Below are positions 8,417 to 19,007 of a DNA stretch of 64,000 bases, one piece after another. Source of the DNA: Stenotrophomonas maltophilia (GTDB lineage Bacteria; Pseudomonadota; Gammaproteobacteria; Xanthomonadales; Xanthomonadaceae). The notes beneath the pieces are model-generated. The model worked only from the letters and a program-made list of their open reading frames with translations. It was not told the origin of the DNA and ran no database searches. How positions within the stretch are numbered: position 1 is the first letter of the stretch; every line of letters starts with the position of its first letter. The stretch spans positions 1 to 64,000 of the forward strand of contig NZ_LYVJ01000003.1 in assembly GCF_001676385.1 (NCBI RefSeq), in the 5' to 3' direction. The translations under genes and the position numbers were made by a program.

Positions 8417-10141
8417 TCAGCTGCCCGACAGCATCCGGCGGATCTTGCGGCCGATGCGGGTCAGGAACGAATCACCGCTGTCGGCGGCGGTGCGCACCGG
8501 CTTGGCCACCACCTGCACCGGAGTCACCGGGCTGGCGCCGTTGCCGGAATGGGCCTGCACGCCCTCGGCGCCCTCGACCGGGCGGCCATGGCGGCGGCGG
8601 CGACGCTTGCGCGGCTTGCGCTCGCCGTCGACCACGCCTTCCGGCGTGCCTTCGGCACGGGGCGGGCGCGGCGGGCGCGGGGTCTGGGCGGCGGCGCCAT
8701 CGGCACCGGCGACCGGCGCGGCAGCGCCCTGCTCGCCCTCCACGCGCGGCTTGCGCGGGCCACGCGGACGGCGTTCGCCGCTGCGCTCACCGTCGCGGCC
8801 ACTGCGGCCACCACCACTGCCGGAGCGGCCACCACTGCGGCCCCCGCCGCGACGCTCTTCCTCGGCGGCACGGGCTTCGCGCGCTTCACGGAAGATCTGG
8901 CCGACGCTCTCGTTTTCTTCGCCCTCTTCGCCAGCGGCCGGGGCCGGACGTTCCGGGCGCGGCAGCGCGGTCAGCAGTTCCTTGGTGACCGGCTCGGACG
9001 GAATCTTCTGCTCGATGTAGGCCTCGATGTCCGGCAGGCTCATCGCGTAGCGTTCGCAGGCAAAGCTGATCGCATCGCCTTCCTCGCCCAGGCGGGCAGT
9101 ACGGCCGATGCGGTGCACGTAGTCTTCGGCGTCGAACGGCAGGTCGTAGTTGTAGACGTACTTGATGCCATCGATGTGCAGGCCACGCGCGGCAACGTCG
9201 GTGGCCACCAGGATTTCCAGCTGGCCCTTCTGGAAGCGGTTGAGCAGGCTCTCGCGCTTCTTCTGCGGGACGTCGCCGGACAGCACCCCGACGCGGTAAC
9301 CGGCCTTTTCCAGCGCGCGGGCGACGCGCTCGACGAACACCTTGGTATTGACGAACACCATGGTGCGGGCGCCTTCGCTGCGCGACAACAGGCCCAGCAG
9401 CAGCGGGATCTTCTCTTCGTCGGCCGGGAAGTACAGCTTCTGGCGCACGCGTGCTGCGGTCACGGTCTCGGCTTCGACCACCAGCTTCTGCGGTTCGTTC
9501 ATGTGCTCGTAGGCCAGCTCCAGCACGCGGTGGCTGAGCGTGGCGCTGAACAGCAGGGTCTGCCGGGTGGTGCGTTCCGGCATGCGGCGCAGCAGGAAGC
9601 GGATGTCCTTGATGAAGCCGAGGTCGAACATGCGGTCGGCTTCATCCAGCACGCAGATCTCGCAGGCGTGCAGCGAGACGACCTTGTGCTGCTTCACGTA
9701 GTCGATCAGGCGGCCCGGGGTGGCGATGATCACGTCCACGCCCTGCTGCAGGATCTCGCGCTGCTTGTCGTAGTCGACGCCGCCGTAGACCAGCGCGAAG
9801 CGCAGGCCCAGGTCGGAACCGAACTTCACCGCATCCTTGTGGATCTGGATCGCCAGCTCGCGGGTCGGGGCGAGGATCAGCGCGCGCGGATCTTCCGGCT
9901 TGCGGTCGGCCAGGGCCGGCTTGCTCAGCAGGCGGTTCACGACAGCGACCAGGAATGCCAGGGTCTTGCCGGTGCCGGTCTGGGCCTGGCCGGCAACATC
10001 ACCGCCGGCCAGCGCGACCGGCAGGGTCAGCGCCTGGATCGGGGTGCAGCGGGTGAATCCGGCTCCTTCCAGGCCGGCCTGCAGGGCCGGATGCAGCTCG
10101 AAGGAGGAAAAGGTCAAATCGGTCAGCGGTTTGTCGCTCAT
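8417..10141 (-). CDS. rhlB: DEAD-box RNA helicase RhlB
   Basis: ATP-dependent RNA helicase; RhlB unwinds RNA for the degradosome. The ATG at 10141 ([20 protein letters not shown]) gives 574 residues. The catalytic core has [26 protein letters not shown], and HRIGRTAR in that order in the first ~400 residues. The last ~170 residues are an Arg/Gly/Pro/Glu-rich low-complexity tail, longer than in E. coli RhlB, likely an RNA- or RNase E-binding extension. The gene is divergent from trxA across a 510-bp gap. Assignment to RhlB rather than another DEAD-box paralogue rests on the N-terminus and on the trxA-rho neighbourhood, conserved with E. coli rhlB-trxA-rho. Confidence 0.9.
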   Translation of the reverse strand: MSDKPLTDLTFSSFELHPALQAGLEGAGFTRCTPIQALTLPVALAGGDVAGQAQTGTGKTLAFLVAVVNRLLSKPALADRKPEDPRALILAPTRELAIQIHKDAVKFGSDLGLRFALVYGGVDYDKQREILQQGVDVIIATPGRLIDYVKQHKVVSLHACEICVLDEADRMFDLGFIKDIRFLLRRMPERTTRQTLLFSATLSHRVLELAYEHMNEPQKLVVEAETVTAARVRQKLYFPADEEKIPLLLGLLSRSEGARTMVFVNTKVFVERVARALEKAGYRVGVLSGDVPQKKRESLLNRFQKGQLEILVATDVAARGLHIDGIKYVYNYDLPFDAEDYVHRIGRTARLGEEGDAISFACERYAMSLPDIEAYIEQKIPSEPVTKELLTALPRPERPAPAAGEEGEENESVGQIFREAREARAAEEERRGGGRSGGRSGSGGGRSGRDGERSGERRPRGPRKPRVEGEQGAAAPVAGADGAAAQTPRPPRPPRAEGTPEGVVDGERKPRKRRRRRHGRPVEGAEGVQAHSGNGASPVTPVQVVAKPVRTAADSGDSFLTRIGRKIRRMLSGS

Positions 10142-10651
10142 GAGTCCGTCTTGGTATGGCCACCGGCGCATGGGGCGGGCGGCACTGCATCGTCTAGGGG
10201 CACCGTCGCAAACTGCGGCCCCTGCGGCGGGTTGGCAGACTGGGACCCTTCGGTCCGCGCCGCACAATGCCCCAGTTTACCGCACTCGGGCGGGCAAACT
10301 GGAATGCCCCGTCTCAGACACCCAGGAGACGACCCGCCTTCACCCAGCCACACCGGACTTGAACGCCAGGGCAAAGCGCACTGGTTGTCGCCCACTGCCA
10401 GCCCCATCTCCTGGAAGACAGTGAAATCCGACACATACCAGGCTTCGAAGCGATCACGATACGCTGGGTTCCAGTCGGCGCCTGTCCCTGCCCCGCGATA
10501 GGGGTACACTGCCGGCCGTGAGCGTCCAGGCATCCCGCCGAACGCACCGCGGCAATGCGCCGCGAGGCAACGACGAGGGTCGCGCCACCGGGCATGGCCC
10601 AGTTCACCCACCTCCGGCATGGCCGGGTGCAATCCAAGACGAGAAACCAAG
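10142..10651. other. divergent intergenic region rhlB / trxA, no gene seen
   Basis: Five hundred and ten bases without a convincing gene. Base composition is less GC-rich than the flanking genes. A minus-strand frame across 10.3-10.6 kb is open but has no recognisable domain or ribosome-binding site. The region must hold the promoters for rhlB and for trxA; no promoter can be assigned with confidence. Confidence 0.5.
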
Positions 10652-10981
10652 ATGAGCGACAAGGTTGTACACGTCGGCGATGCCGACTTTGATAGCGCAG
10701 TGCTGAATTCCAAGGAGCCGGTGCTGGTCGATTTCTGGGCCGAGTGGTGTGGCCCGTGCAAGATGATCGCCCCGGCGCTGGACGAGCTGGCCGATGCGTA
10801 CCAGGGCCGCGCCAAGATCGCCAAGGTCAACGTTGACCATAATCGCGCACTGGCTGCCAAGTACCACGTGCGTTCGATTCCGTACCTGGTCGTGTTCAAG
10901 GACGGCGAGAAGGTCGGCGAGCAGATCGGTGCGGTGGGCAAGGCCCAGCTGGCCGGCCTGCTGGACAAGGCCCTGGCCTGA
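10652..10981 (+). CDS. trxA: thioredoxin TrxA
   Basis: Small dithiol oxidoreductase that reduces cytoplasmic protein disulfides. The ATG at 10652 gives 109 residues, standard thioredoxin length; a frame extending to 10619 is not conserved. The active site WCGPC lies at residues 32-36 after VDFWAE, and the cis-proline segment RSIPYLVVF and [11 protein letters not shown] follow. It is followed by rho in the same direction, matching the E. coli trxA-rho order. A GC hairpin without T-tract lies just after the stop codon. Confidence 0.97.
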   Translation: MSDKVVHVGDADFDSAVLNSKEPVLVDFWAEWCGPCKMIAPALDELADAYQGRAKIAKVNVDHNRALAAKYHVRSIPYLVVFKDGEKVGEQIGAVGKAQLAGLLDKALA

Positions 10982-10993
10982 TCCCTCGATTCT

Positions 10994-11020
10994 CCGGCAG
11001 CCGCTGAGGGCGGCTGCCGG
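10994..11020 (+). terminator. GC-rich hairpin after trxA
   Basis: CCGGCAGCCG and CGGCTGCCGG form a perfect 10-bp stem with a 7-nt loop, 12 bp past the trxA stop. No T-run follows. It may separate trxA from the rho leader or stabilise the trxA 3' end. Confidence 0.45.
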
Positions 11021-11209
11021 CGGGCGTACCGCGCCCATGATGAATGCCGTTCCCGGCGACCCTTGCATGGCGCCGCAGGCCGATGATAGTGTCGGCATAT
11101 CCGGCCGCGTTCGCGTGCCGCACCCTCTGGACGCAGTTCCTTCCAGACCCATTCCCAACGTTCGCCGCCCCAGCCGGGCGCTCGCACCTTCAAGCGAGGA
11201 ATAACGCTC

Positions 11210-12958
11210 TTGTCCGATAACACTTCCGAAACCGGCAGCGCCGATGCGCCCGCCGAAAAGCGTGTGCGCAAGCCCCGCGTGAGCAAGGCCGCCGCTCCGG
11301 CAGCCGCCGAAACCAGCGCCGCTCCGGCGCAGCCGACCCTGCCGCTGGCCGCCGCGCCCGAGGCGCCGGCGCCGGCAACCGCGCCTGCGCCGAGCGCGCC
11401 GGCCGCCGAGGCCCCCGCCAGCAGCAGCGGTGGCGAAGGTGGCGAAGGCCGCGAATCCGGCCAGGCACAGCAGCCTCACCGCCAGGGCGGCGGCCAGAAC
11501 CAGGGCCAGAACCCCTACAACCAGAACGGCCAGCAGGGCCAGGGCCAGGGCAACCGCCGCGACCGCTTCCGCAACCGCCGTGACCGGGATCGTGATCGCA
11601 ACAACCGCTTCCGCGACGATGGCATGCCCAACGATGGCGGCGAGCAGCAGCCGTTCGTGCCGCGCCCGCATGCCAACGTCCCCGAAGGCTTCCCGGTCTA
11701 TTCGCTGAGCGATCTCAAGCGCATGCCGGCGCAGAAGCTGCTGGAAATCGCCGAGCAGCTGCAGATCTCCGAGGGCGTGGCCCGCGCCCGCAAGCAGGAC
11801 GTGATCTTCGCCCTGCTGAAGGTACTGACCCGCCATGGTGACGGCGTCGCCGCCGACGGCGTGCTGGAAATCCTGCCGGACGGCTTCGGTTTCCTGCGCG
11901 CGGCCGAAGCCAGCTACCTGGCCGGCCCGGATGACACCTACATTTCGCCCAGCCAGATCCGCCGCTTCAACCTGCGCACCGGCGACCACATCTCCGGCCG
12001 CATCCGCTTCCCGAAGGACGGCGAGCGCTACTTCGCGCTGAACATCGTCGACACCATCAACGGCGAGCCGATCGAAGCGTCGAAGAACAAGGTGCTGTTC
12101 GAGAACCTGACCGCGCTGTTCCCGCGCCGCCGCTTCACCCTGGAGCGTGGCAACGGTTCGTCGGAAGACATCACCGGCCGCATCCTCGACCTGATGGCAC
12201 CGCAGGGCAAGGGCCAGCGTTCGCTCATCGTGTCGCAGCCCAAGGCCGGCAAGACCATGATGATGCAGCAGGTCGCCACCGCCATCACCACCAATCATCC
12301 GGACGTGCACCTGATCGTGCTGCTGATCGACGAGCGCCCGGAAGAAGTGACCGAAATGCAGCGCACCGTGCGCGGCGAGGTCATCAGCTCGACCTTCGAC
12401 GAGCCGGCCGCACGCCACGTGCAGGTGGCCGAAATGGTCATCGAGCGCGCCAAGCGCCTGGTCGAGCACAAGAAGGACGTGGTGATCCTGCTCGACTCGA
12501 TTACCCGCCTGGCCCGCGCCTACAACAACGTGGTGCCGAGCTCGGGCAAGGTGCTGACCGGCGGCGTCGATGCCAACGCCCTGCACCGCCCGAAGCGCTT
12601 CTTCGGTGCCGCGCGCAACGTGGAGGAAGGCGGCAGCCTGACCATCATCGCCACCGCGCTGGTCGATACCGGCTCGAAGATGGACGAGGTGATCTACGAA
12701 GAATTCAAGGGCACCGGCAACAGCGAAGTGCACCTGAGCCGCCGCATTGCTGAAAAGCGCGTGTTCCCGGCCATCGACATCAACCGTTCCGGCACCCGCC
12801 GCGAAGACCTGCTGATCGAGCCGGAATTGCTGCAGAAGATCTGGATCCTGCGCAAGCTGCTGCATCCGATGGATGAAATGGCCGCGATGGAATTCCTGCT
12901 GGACAAGATGAAGAACACCAAGTCCAACGACGAGTTCTTCGGCTCGATGAAGCGGTAA
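11210..12958 (+). CDS. rho: transcription termination factor Rho with a long disordered N-terminal insert
   Basis: Hexameric RNA helicase that ends transcription at Rho-dependent sites. The product is 582 residues against 419 in E. coli. The first ~160 residues are low-complexity: Ala/Pro-rich to about 80, then Gly/Gln/Asn/Arg-rich with [17 protein letters not shown]. The conserved Rho core follows: [16 protein letters not shown], the RNA-binding cold-shock domain ([11 protein letters not shown]), Walker [11 protein letters not shown], Walker [10 protein letters not shown] and the Q/R-loop region. Translation must start at TTG 11210, since no in-frame ATG or GTG precedes the conserved part; GAGGA lies about 9 bp upstream. 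A strong terminator follows. Confidence 0.95.
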   Translation: MSDNTSETGSADAPAEKRVRKPRVSKAAAPAAAETSAAPAQPTLPLAAAPEAPAPATAPAPSAPAAEAPASSSGGEGGEGRESGQAQQPHRQGGGQNQGQNPYNQNGQQGQGQGNRRDRFRNRRDRDRDRNNRFRDDGMPNDGGEQQPFVPRPHANVPEGFPVYSLSDLKRMPAQKLLEIAEQLQISEGVARARKQDVIFALLKVLTRHGDGVAADGVLEILPDGFGFLRAAEASYLAGPDDTYISPSQIRRFNLRTGDHISGRIRFPKDGERYFALNIVDTINGEPIEASKNKVLFENLTALFPRRRFTLERGNGSSEDITGRILDLMAPQGKGQRSLIVSQPKAGKTMMMQQVATAITTNHPDVHLIVLLIDERPEEVTEMQRTVRGEVISSTFDEPAARHVQVAEMVIERAKRLVEHKKDVVILLDSITRLARAYNNVVPSSGKVLTGGVDANALHRPKRFFGAARNVEEGGSLTIIATALVDTGSKMDEVIYEEFKGTGNSEVHLSRRIAEKRVFPAIDINRSGTRREDLLIEPELLQKIWILRKLLHPMDEMAAMEFLLDKMKNTKSNDEFFGSMKR

Positions 12959-12982
12959 GCCCTGGCACCGCATCGAAGGAAA

Positions 12983-13012
12983 CCTGCCGCCCGCTGCGGC
13001 AGGTTTTTTTTT
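12983..13012 (+). terminator. rho terminator
   Basis: CCTGCCGC, short loop, GCGGCAGG followed by nine T residues, 24 bp past the rho stop codon. Confidence 0.92.
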
Positions 13013-13168
13013 GCCTGCGGGGCGACCGGCTTCACTTTGCCGCTGTCGACTTTTGGCGATAATTCGCCCGACACCCTGCCCGGCCCCCGCGGGCCTGGCC
13101 ATCGATTCCCGCTGTCGCCCCTTCCGGAGAACCGGTCGGGTCCAGCCTGCTGCCGGATCCGTCGACGC

Positions 13169-14743
13169 ATGCGAACGCTGTCCCCCCGCCTCAACCTGGG
13201 CAAACTGATTCTCGCCCTGGCCCTGCTGAGCGCCATCATCGCCTTGGCCAACACCCTGCTGGCGAGTTATCGGGTGCAGCGTGACCAGCTGGTCGGCAAT
13301 ACCCTGGAGGCCAACCGCGTCTACGCCAGCAAGCTTGCCGAGACCACCCAGAATTTCCTGCTGGCCGCGCAGCAGGAGCTGGCCTACGCAGCCACCCGGC
13401 TGGGCCAGGGCGACCTTGACCCGGAACAGGCGCAGGACGAAGCCAGCCGCCTGCAACTGCAGACCAACAGCTTCAACTCCTCGCTGGTGGTGGATGCCGA
13501 CGGCCTGGTGATCGCAACCTCACCGCAGACCCTGCAGCTGCAGGGCGAGATCCTCAACAGCACGGGCAACAATGCGGCCCTTGCGGCGCGCCAGCCGATG
13601 ATCAGCGACCCCTACCAGTCAACGACCGGCAAGCTGCTGGTGTCGTTGTCCCACCCGATCTTCGATCGCCAGGGCCACTACCGCGGTTATGTCAGCGGCA
13701 CCCTGTACCTGCGCCAGCGCAGTGCGCTGCATACGCTGCTGGGCAAGCACTACTACCGCGATGGTTCCTACCTGTACGTGGTTGATCGCCATGGCCGCCT
13801 GCTGTACCACGCCAACAGCCAGCGGGTGGGTGACTACGTCGTCGGCAACCCCGCCGTGAAAGCCGTGGTGCGCGGTGAGAGCGGCGCGCAACAGGTGCGC
13901 AACAATCTTGGCGTGTTGATGCTGTCCGGCTATGCGCCGGTACCAGCGACCGGCTGGGGCATCGTCGCCCAGCGCCCGACCGAGGCGACCCTGCAGCCAC
14001 TGTCGCGACTGATGACCGCGGTGATCTGGAACGCGATCCCGATCGGCCTGCTGTCGCTGCTGGCCACATGGTGGTTCGCCCGCCGCATTTCGCTGCCGTT
14101 GTGGCAGCTCGCACGCAACGTGCAGGGAGGCGAGGACACCGGCAACGCGATCAACCACGTCAGCGGCATCCGCGCCTGGTATTTCGAGGTCGCCCAGCTC
14201 AAGCAGGCCGTGCTGCACAGCTTCAATGCACTGCAGGACCGCATCGGCACGCTCAACCGCGCCACCCGCACCGATCCGCTGACCGGCCTGCTCAACCGCC
14301 GAGGGCTGCAGCAGGCGCTGGACACCCTGCAGGTGCAGGGCATCCCGTTCGCGATCCTGGCGCTGGACATCGATCGGTTCAAATCGATCAACGATGGCCA
14401 CGGCCATGACACCGGCGATGCCGCCATCGTCCACATCGCCGACCAGATGCGCCGTTACTCGCGCGACAGCGACATCCTCTGCCGCGCAGGCGGTGAGGAG
14501 TTCCTGTTGCTGCTGCCCGGCATCGGCGCTGATGCGGCACGCCAGGCCGGCGAACGCCTGCGCCAGCACATCGCCGATCATCCGTTCGAACCGGTCGGCA
14601 CGATCACCGTATCCGTGGGCGTGGCCCACTTCCCGAGTTTCCACGTCGATGCCGAGCAGGCGCTGCGACTGGCCGACAAGGCCCTGTACATGGCCAAGGA
14701 ACAGGGCCGCAACCGGGTAGTGGTCTACCCCTACGCCGACTGA
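13169..14743 (+). CDS. membrane diguanylate cyclase with periplasmic CACHE-type sensor
   Basis: Predicted to make c-di-GMP in response to an extracytoplasmic ligand. The 524-residue product from ATG 13169 has an N-terminal membrane helix (about 10-32), a periplasmic double-CACHE-like domain (about 35-285), a second helix (about 290-312), a HAMP-like linker, and a C-terminal GGDEF domain. The active-site signature is GGEEF (441-445), a competent variant. An RDSD inhibitory I-site lies five residues upstream, so product feedback is expected. It is transcribed alone, 210 bp after rho and behind the rho terminator. The ligand is unknown. Confidence 0.9.
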   Translation: MRTLSPRLNLGKLILALALLSAIIALANTLLASYRVQRDQLVGNTLEANRVYASKLAETTQNFLLAAQQELAYAATRLGQGDLDPEQAQDEASRLQLQTNSFNSSLVVDADGLVIATSPQTLQLQGEILNSTGNNAALAARQPMISDPYQSTTGKLLVSLSHPIFDRQGHYRGYVSGTLYLRQRSALHTLLGKHYYRDGSYLYVVDRHGRLLYHANSQRVGDYVVGNPAVKAVVRGESGAQQVRNNLGVLMLSGYAPVPATGWGIVAQRPTEATLQPLSRLMTAVIWNAIPIGLLSLLATWWFARRISLPLWQLARNVQGGEDTGNAINHVSGIRAWYFEVAQLKQAVLHSFNALQDRIGTLNRATRTDPLTGLLNRRGLQQALDTLQVQGIPFAILALDIDRFKSINDGHGHDTGDAAIVHIADQMRRYSRDSDILCRAGGEEFLLLLPGIGADAARQAGERLRQHIADHPFEPVGTITVSVGVAHFPSFHVDAEQALRLADKALYMAKEQGRNRVVVYPYAD

Positions 14744-14788
14744 CGCGGAACCGGGCCACCCGGCCCCACGCCTGGAACACGCGTGGAA

Positions 14789-15676
14789 TCAGCCCTGCTC
14801 CAGCGGGGTCAGCAGGCGCAGGCCACGCTTGGCACCGTCCACCATGTAGATGCCGCCCTCGGGCAGCAGGTCGCTGCCGGTCTGCGCGGCGTCATCGGAA
14901 ACCCACGGCGCTCGCTGCTTCGGCCCCGGGATGAATGCCCGCCAGCGCCCATTGCGCTCGAACGCGGCATTGCGGTCGTCCGAGAGCGCATAGCTCACCG
15001 GCACGCGCACCGACCAGAATTCCTTGGCAACGTCCTCGCCGCTGGTCGGGGGATTGAAGGTCCACGTGCGGGCGCTCTTGATGCTGGCCTTGGCCAGCAC
15101 ATCGCGCAGCTTGGCCATGGTCCGCTCCGGCCCGGCCACGGTCATGTTCACCTGCTCGGCGATGGCATCGGCCACCGTGCCGTCACGGGCGACCTTGATG
15201 ACCAGCATCACATCCCCCTGGCCCCCGATCCTGAACGCCTCATCCGGATAACGCGGCGGCTTCAGGTCCTTTGCAGTGACCGAATCGGTGGCCTTCGGGT
15301 CGTACTCGCTGAAATCCACGCTGCTCATGCTGACTTCGTAGTCGCCGTTGCCCGTGGACTTGCCACGCAGGCGCACCCGCAGCGGTGCCTGTACGGCAAC
15401 GGCCTTGCCGTCGGCCCGTGTCGGCTCGAAGCGCCAAGGACGAATGGTGCGCTCAACAAAGTCGGCAACACCCGGGCTGATGTCCCCCTTCTGATCGAGC
15501 ACCATGGCGCTGACCGTGCCCTCTGCGGTGACCTCGATCTTCCCGGTCAGGGTCATGCTCAATTCGGTGGTGGCACGCACTGCGCGCGTCGTCTGTGCGC
15601 TGGCCTCGCCCACAAACAGCGGAGCGCCGCTCGACACGGCCAGAACAAGGGCGAGAAACAGGGGGGAACGCATCAT
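14789..15676 (-). CDS. secreted protein with TonB C-terminal-like domain
   Basis: A 295-residue exported protein of unknown role. The ATG at 15676 (second ATG adjacent) starts a signal peptide with a hydrophobic core FLALVLAVSSGAPLF and a likely AQ cleavage near residue 27; AAGGA lies 7 bp upstream. The C-terminal half contains KPPRYPDEAFRIGGQGDVMLVIKVARDGT-like sequence, the pattern seen in the TonB C-terminal superfamily, but there is no N-terminal membrane anchor or proline-rich linker, so it is not a functional TonB energy transducer. It lies 62 bp from aceK on the same strand. Confidence 0.6.
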   Translation of the reverse strand: MMRSPLFLALVLAVSSGAPLFVGEASAQTTRAVRATTELSMTLTGKIEVTAEGTVSAMVLDQKGDISPGVADFVERTIRPWRFEPTRADGKAVAVQAPLRVRLRGKSTGNGDYEVSMSSVDFSEYDPKATDSVTAKDLKPPRYPDEAFRIGGQGDVMLVIKVARDGTVADAIAEQVNMTVAGPERTMAKLRDVLAKASIKSARTWTFNPPTSGEDVAKEFWSVRVPVSYALSDDRNAAFERNGRWRAFIPGPKQRAPWVSDDAAQTGSDLLPEGGIYMVDGAKRGLRLLTPLEQG

Positions 15677-15738
15677 TGCCGGATCCTTGGTGATGGAGGA
15701 CGAGCCTATCCCAGTCTCCACGCCGATGACAGTCCGTG

Positions 15739-17469
15739 TCAGGCCAACCGATGGATGCCCGCGTAGGGTGGGGTGTCCGGATAGTCGCCACGGGCGAAGC
15801 GTTCCTGCAGGCCCTGCCACCATGCCGGATCGAACAGATGCCGGAAGTGCTCGCGGACCGCGGCCAACTCACCGGCCGGCAGGCCCATGAACGGGCCGAA
15901 GCGCTCGGGAAACACATCGCGCGGCCCCACGTGGAACCACGGCTCATCAGCCATCGCTTCCTCCGGCGTACGTGGCTGTGGCCAGGCGCGGAAAACGCAG
16001 TCGCTGACCAGGCACAGCTCGTCATAGTCGTAGAACACGGCCCGACCGTGGCGCGACACGCCGAAGTTCTTCGGCAGCATGTCGCCTGGGAAGATGTTGT
16101 TGCGTGCCATGTCGGTGATCGCCTGGGCATAGTCCAATACCGCCGCACGCACCGCGTCCGCACCCTGCTCACGCAGGTACAGATTCAAGGGGCGGAAGCG
16201 GCGCTGCACATAGCACAATGCGACTTCCACCTCGTCACCATCGATGCGCACGCTCCGCCCGCACTGCTGCAGCAGCTCGTCCAGCAGCGCCGGCGCGAAA
16301 CGATCACGCGGGAAGCGCAGGTAGCGGTAGGGCTGCGCGTCAAGCAGGCGACCGACACGGTCGAGGTTGAACACCAGCGCGTACTTTTCTTCCACCTGTT
16401 GCCGCGACATCGCCTTCGGCCAGGCAAAGCGGTCGCGGATCAGCTTGAATACCAGCGGGTAGCTGGGCAGGGTGAACACCGCCATGACCATGCCAGGCGT
16501 GCCTTCGGCCTGCACCAGCCGCTCCTGCGGGTGCTCGTTGAAGTGGCGGAAGAAGGTGCGGTAGCGCTCGGTCTTGCCCTGCTTGGCACGGCCAAGCACG
16601 GTGTAGATCTCGTCGATCGGCTTGCCCGGCAACAGGCTGCGCAGGAACACCACTGCGTCCCCTACCGTAGCCAGGTCGGCCTGGAAGTAACTGCGCGAAA
16701 CCCCGAACAGGTGGGCAACATCGCGGCGCCGGGTCAGCACCGCATCGGCCCGCAGGCCGCGCTCGTCGTTGACCAGTGCGATCACGCAGGGCGAGAAGCG
16801 ATGCTCGCCGAACACACGCCCCACCAGATAGGCACGACGCTCGCGGTAGAACACGGTGTCCAGCAGTTCGATGCTGCGCACCGGTGTATCGCCCCAATGC
16901 GCAAGGTCATCCTGCAGGCGCACTGCGATGGCCGCTGCGCAACGCAGCTGGTGCGCATAGGGAATGCCGAAGCGGTAATCGGCCAGGACCCGCTGCAGCG
17001 CCTCGACCGGCCGCGTCGGCGAGACCGCATAGGTGTGACGCGCCACGGGATGGGTGATCGCATCGGACGGCTCGACATCGAAGGCGATGAACTCCAGCGC
17101 CGGGTCCGCGCCGCGGGTGGCGAACAACCGTCGCGACAACGTGTTGTAGAAGGTCTTGTACAGCTCGGCGTCGATCAGCCCCTGCAGCAGTGCACTGTAG
17201 TGGACATGCACCTGCAGCCACAGCGCGCGCTCACCGATGGCTTCGCCGGCCAGGCGACGCAGTGCGTCCACCTGCTCGGCGATGCAAAGATCGTACAGGG
17301 CGATGCGCTCGACCGCGTCCTGGCGGGCACCGCCCCAGTCACGCTGCTCGAAGCGCTGCCGCGCACGCGCGGTGATCGCCGCGAAGCGGGCATGGTAATG
17401 CTCGAAGCCATCGCGGATGGCGCCCGCGATCCGCGGCGCCAATCCCGCAGCAATGTGAGGCTCGGACAT
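15739..17469 (-). CDS. aceK: isocitrate dehydrogenase kinase/phosphatase AceK
   Basis: Bifunctional enzyme that phosphorylates and dephosphorylates isocitrate dehydrogenase to direct carbon into the glyoxylate shunt. The ATG at 17469 ([18 protein letters not shown]) gives 576 residues, the usual AceK length. Recognisable blocks are [20 protein letters not shown]-like [13 protein letters not shown], the kinase-like ATP site [24 protein letters not shown], and the C-terminal [21 protein letters not shown] catalytic/metal segment. There is no aceA or aceB nearby; instead a monomeric-type icd gene lies 2.8 kb upstream, which is not the classical AceK substrate type. Confidence 0.95.
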   Translation of the reverse strand: MSEPHIAAGLAPRIAGAIRDGFEHYHARFAAITARARQRFEQRDWGGARQDAVERIALYDLCIAEQVDALRRLAGEAIGERALWLQVHVHYSALLQGLIDAELYKTFYNTLSRRLFATRGADPALEFIAFDVEPSDAITHPVARHTYAVSPTRPVEALQRVLADYRFGIPYAHQLRCAAAIAVRLQDDLAHWGDTPVRSIELLDTVFYRERRAYLVGRVFGEHRFSPCVIALVNDERGLRADAVLTRRRDVAHLFGVSRSYFQADLATVGDAVVFLRSLLPGKPIDEIYTVLGRAKQGKTERYRTFFRHFNEHPQERLVQAEGTPGMVMAVFTLPSYPLVFKLIRDRFAWPKAMSRQQVEEKYALVFNLDRVGRLLDAQPYRYLRFPRDRFAPALLDELLQQCGRSVRIDGDEVEVALCYVQRRFRPLNLYLREQGADAVRAAVLDYAQAITDMARNNIFPGDMLPKNFGVSRHGRAVFYDYDELCLVSDCVFRAWPQPRTPEEAMADEPWFHVGPRDVFPERFGPFMGLPAGELAAVREHFRHLFDPAWWQGLQERFARGDYPDTPPYAGIHRLA

Positions 17470-17559
17470 GCACCGCTCACCGGAAGGGACCGGCTCCACC
17501 ATACGCTGGCGTGGGGCGGCTTGTGTAGGGCCGGACCCCGCTGGGCCGCTTCCGGACTG

Positions 17560-17623
17560 CTGTACAGCCGAGGCCACGCTCGGCTGTACAGGCAGGAACA
17601 GCCGAGCATGGCTCAGCTCTACA
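17560..17623. repeat. SMAG-like REP pair between the roadblock gene and aceK
   Basis: A palindrome with arms CTGTACAGCCGAG and CTCGGCTGTACAG (17560-17590), followed by a minus-strand GTAG unit reading GTAGAGCTGAGCCATGCTCG (17623 down). Confidence 0.65.
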
Positions 17624-17636
17624 ACGCCTCGGCGGC

Positions 17637-17996
17637 TCAGATTGCCAGTTCGGCCTCCACGTCCTGCACCTTGCGTCGGGCCAGTGCCAGGTTGGACCGG
17701 CTACGATCCAGCACGAGGTAGAAGAACAGGCCCTTCTTCCTGGCAACCGGGCGCATGATGTGATACGCCTTGCCCAGCGAGATGAGGATGTCCTCGATGC
17801 TGTCGTTGAGGTTCAACGAAGCTGCGGTCTTCATCTTGGCGCGGATGACTTCGGTGTTGCCGGCGGCAGCCACTTCCATGTCCACCCCGGTACCGGCCTC
17901 GCCCAGCAACATGCCGCTTTCGTAGTCGACCAGCGCCACTGCCTGCGCGCCGTCGATATCCATCAGCGCGTTCAACGATTCATTCAATCCAGCCAC
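17637..17996 (-). CDS. roadblock/LC7-domain protein
   Basis: A 119-residue protein that is essentially one roadblock/LC7 fold ([22 protein letters not shown] then [30 protein letters not shown]). Such proteins, including MglB, dimerise and bind or regulate small GTPases. Start is GTG at 17996, with AAGGGG 6 bp upstream; ATG extensions into the neighbouring gene have no support. It is the last gene of a four-gene minus-strand run with the other roadblock protein, the GTPase and an unknown protein. A role in polarity or motility is inferred from the gene set. Confidence 0.82.
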   Translation of the reverse strand: MAGLNESLNALMDIDGAQAVALVDYESGMLLGEAGTGVDMEVAAAGNTEVIRAKMKTAASLNLNDSIEDILISLGKAYHIMRPVARKKGLFFYLVLDRSRSNLALARRKVQDVEAELAI

Positions 17997-18049
17997 GTCG
18001 CACCCCTTGTCGGTGTTGGTTCGAGCCCCTCGTTCCCCTGCGGCCGGGC

Positions 18050-18466
18050 TCACGATCCGCCGAGTTCGGCCAGGATCGCCTGGCCACATTCCCTGCTCTG
18101 CCACAGCACTTGGCCCATTACGCTGCGCGGGTCGCACGCCGCCATCAACAGCAGCGGTGCGCGCCCGTCGGCGTGGATGGCCAGCATCAGCACCTTGCCA
18201 CCCATTGCTTCGAGCATCAGTGTCTGCAGATCCCCCAGTACCAGTTCGCGCCCGACCGCCGCTGCCAGGGCCAGCATCGCGCTGGTCATCGCCGCCAGCC
18301 GTTCACCGCGCCCTTCGGCGCCGGCACTGACCAGGGCGAAGCCATCAACGCTGGCCAGCACCACGGTACGTACGCCCTCAACCCGCTGCCGCAGGTCCTG
18401 CAGCAGCGGCTGCAGCCGTTCGCGCTGGCCTGCGTCGGGCAAGGCCGCCACCTGCCCATCAGCCAT
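18050..18466 (-). CDS. second roadblock/LC7-like protein
   Basis: A 138-residue protein with a roadblock/LC7-type pattern (LQDLRQRVEGVRTVVLASVDGFALVSAGAEG, then helices and VLMLAIHADGRAPLLLMAAC). It differs clearly from the neighbouring copy at 17637-17996, so a heteromeric pair is possible. The ATG at 18466 overlaps the end of the GTPase gene by 8 bp, indicating translational coupling. In MglA/MglB-type systems the roadblock partner is a GTPase-activating protein; whether that holds here is untested. Confidence 0.78.
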   Translation of the reverse strand: MADGQVAALPDAGQRERLQPLLQDLRQRVEGVRTVVLASVDGFALVSAGAEGRGERLAAMTSAMLALAAAVGRELVLGDLQTLMLEAMGGKVLMLAIHADGRAPLLLMAACDPRSVMGQVLWQSRECGQAILAELGGS

Positions 18467-19007
18467 GCGCGGCCACCAGCGCGTGCGCTTCCATCTCACC
18501 CATCAGCACATCCATCAGCATCAGTCCCTGTTCGCGATCGCGTGCGTCCACCGCCAGCAACGGCAACGGTTGCTCGTCAAGGCAGGCACGCGCAGCCCAG
18601 CCATCCAGCACTGCATGCGGTACCTGGTCGAAATGGGTCACGGCCACCACCAGTGCCAGTGCCCGTGCATACGGCCGCAATACCCGCAGATAGGCCTCCA
18701 GGTCAGCGGCCACGTCAGCACGACGCGCATCCAGCAGCAGCACCACGCCGCGCGCGCCCTGCAGCAGGATCGGCCACAGGAAATCAAAGCGCTGCTGGCC
18801 AGGCGTTCCGTACAGCCGCAGGCGCTCACCATTGGGAAGGTCGATATCGGCATAGTCCAGCGCCACCGTGGTCGATGCCTTGTCGGCTCCGACGCGGTCA
18901 CTGTTGGCAACATCGGTATCAATCACAACACCCGCTGCGATGCTGCGCACCAGGGTCGACTTGCCACTGCCCATTCCGCCCAGCACCACCACCTTGTGCT
19001 CACGCAT
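18459..19007 (-). CDS. small GTPase of the COG2229 / MglA-like group
   Basis: A 182-residue P-loop GTPase. The G1 motif GGMGSGKST is at residues 10-18; switch I includes DKASTTVALDYADIDLP; the G3 region is LYGTPGQQRFDFLWPILLQGA (Gly-Thr-Pro-Gly-Gln in place of DxxGQ); the G4-like motif is VTHFD. This layout matches prokaryotic Ras-like GTPases encoded beside roadblock proteins. The start overlaps the upstream gene by 8 bp and the stop overlaps the downstream roadblock gene by 8 bp, so these genes form one coupled operon. Nucleotide specificity and target are inferred. Confidence 0.85.
   Translation of the reverse strand: MREHKVVVLGGMGSGKSTLVRSIAAGVVIDTDVANSDRVGADKASTTVALDYADIDLPNGERLRLYGTPGQQRFDFLWPILLQGARGVVLLLDARRADVAADLEAYLRVLRPYARALALVVAVTHFDQVPHAVLDGWAARACLDEQPLPLLAVDARDREQGLMLMDVLMGEMEAHALVAAHG

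Noticed and set aside
10138..11286. Long minus-strand open frame opposite trxA and the rhlB-trxA gap
   Set aside because: It overlaps trxA antisense, shows no recognisable domain and no ribosome-binding site; open antisense frames are common at this GC content.
10604..13456. 950-codon minus-strand open frame opposite rho
   Set aside because: His/Ala/Gly/Gln-rich translation typical of the antisense of a high-GC gene; rho is certain on the other strand.
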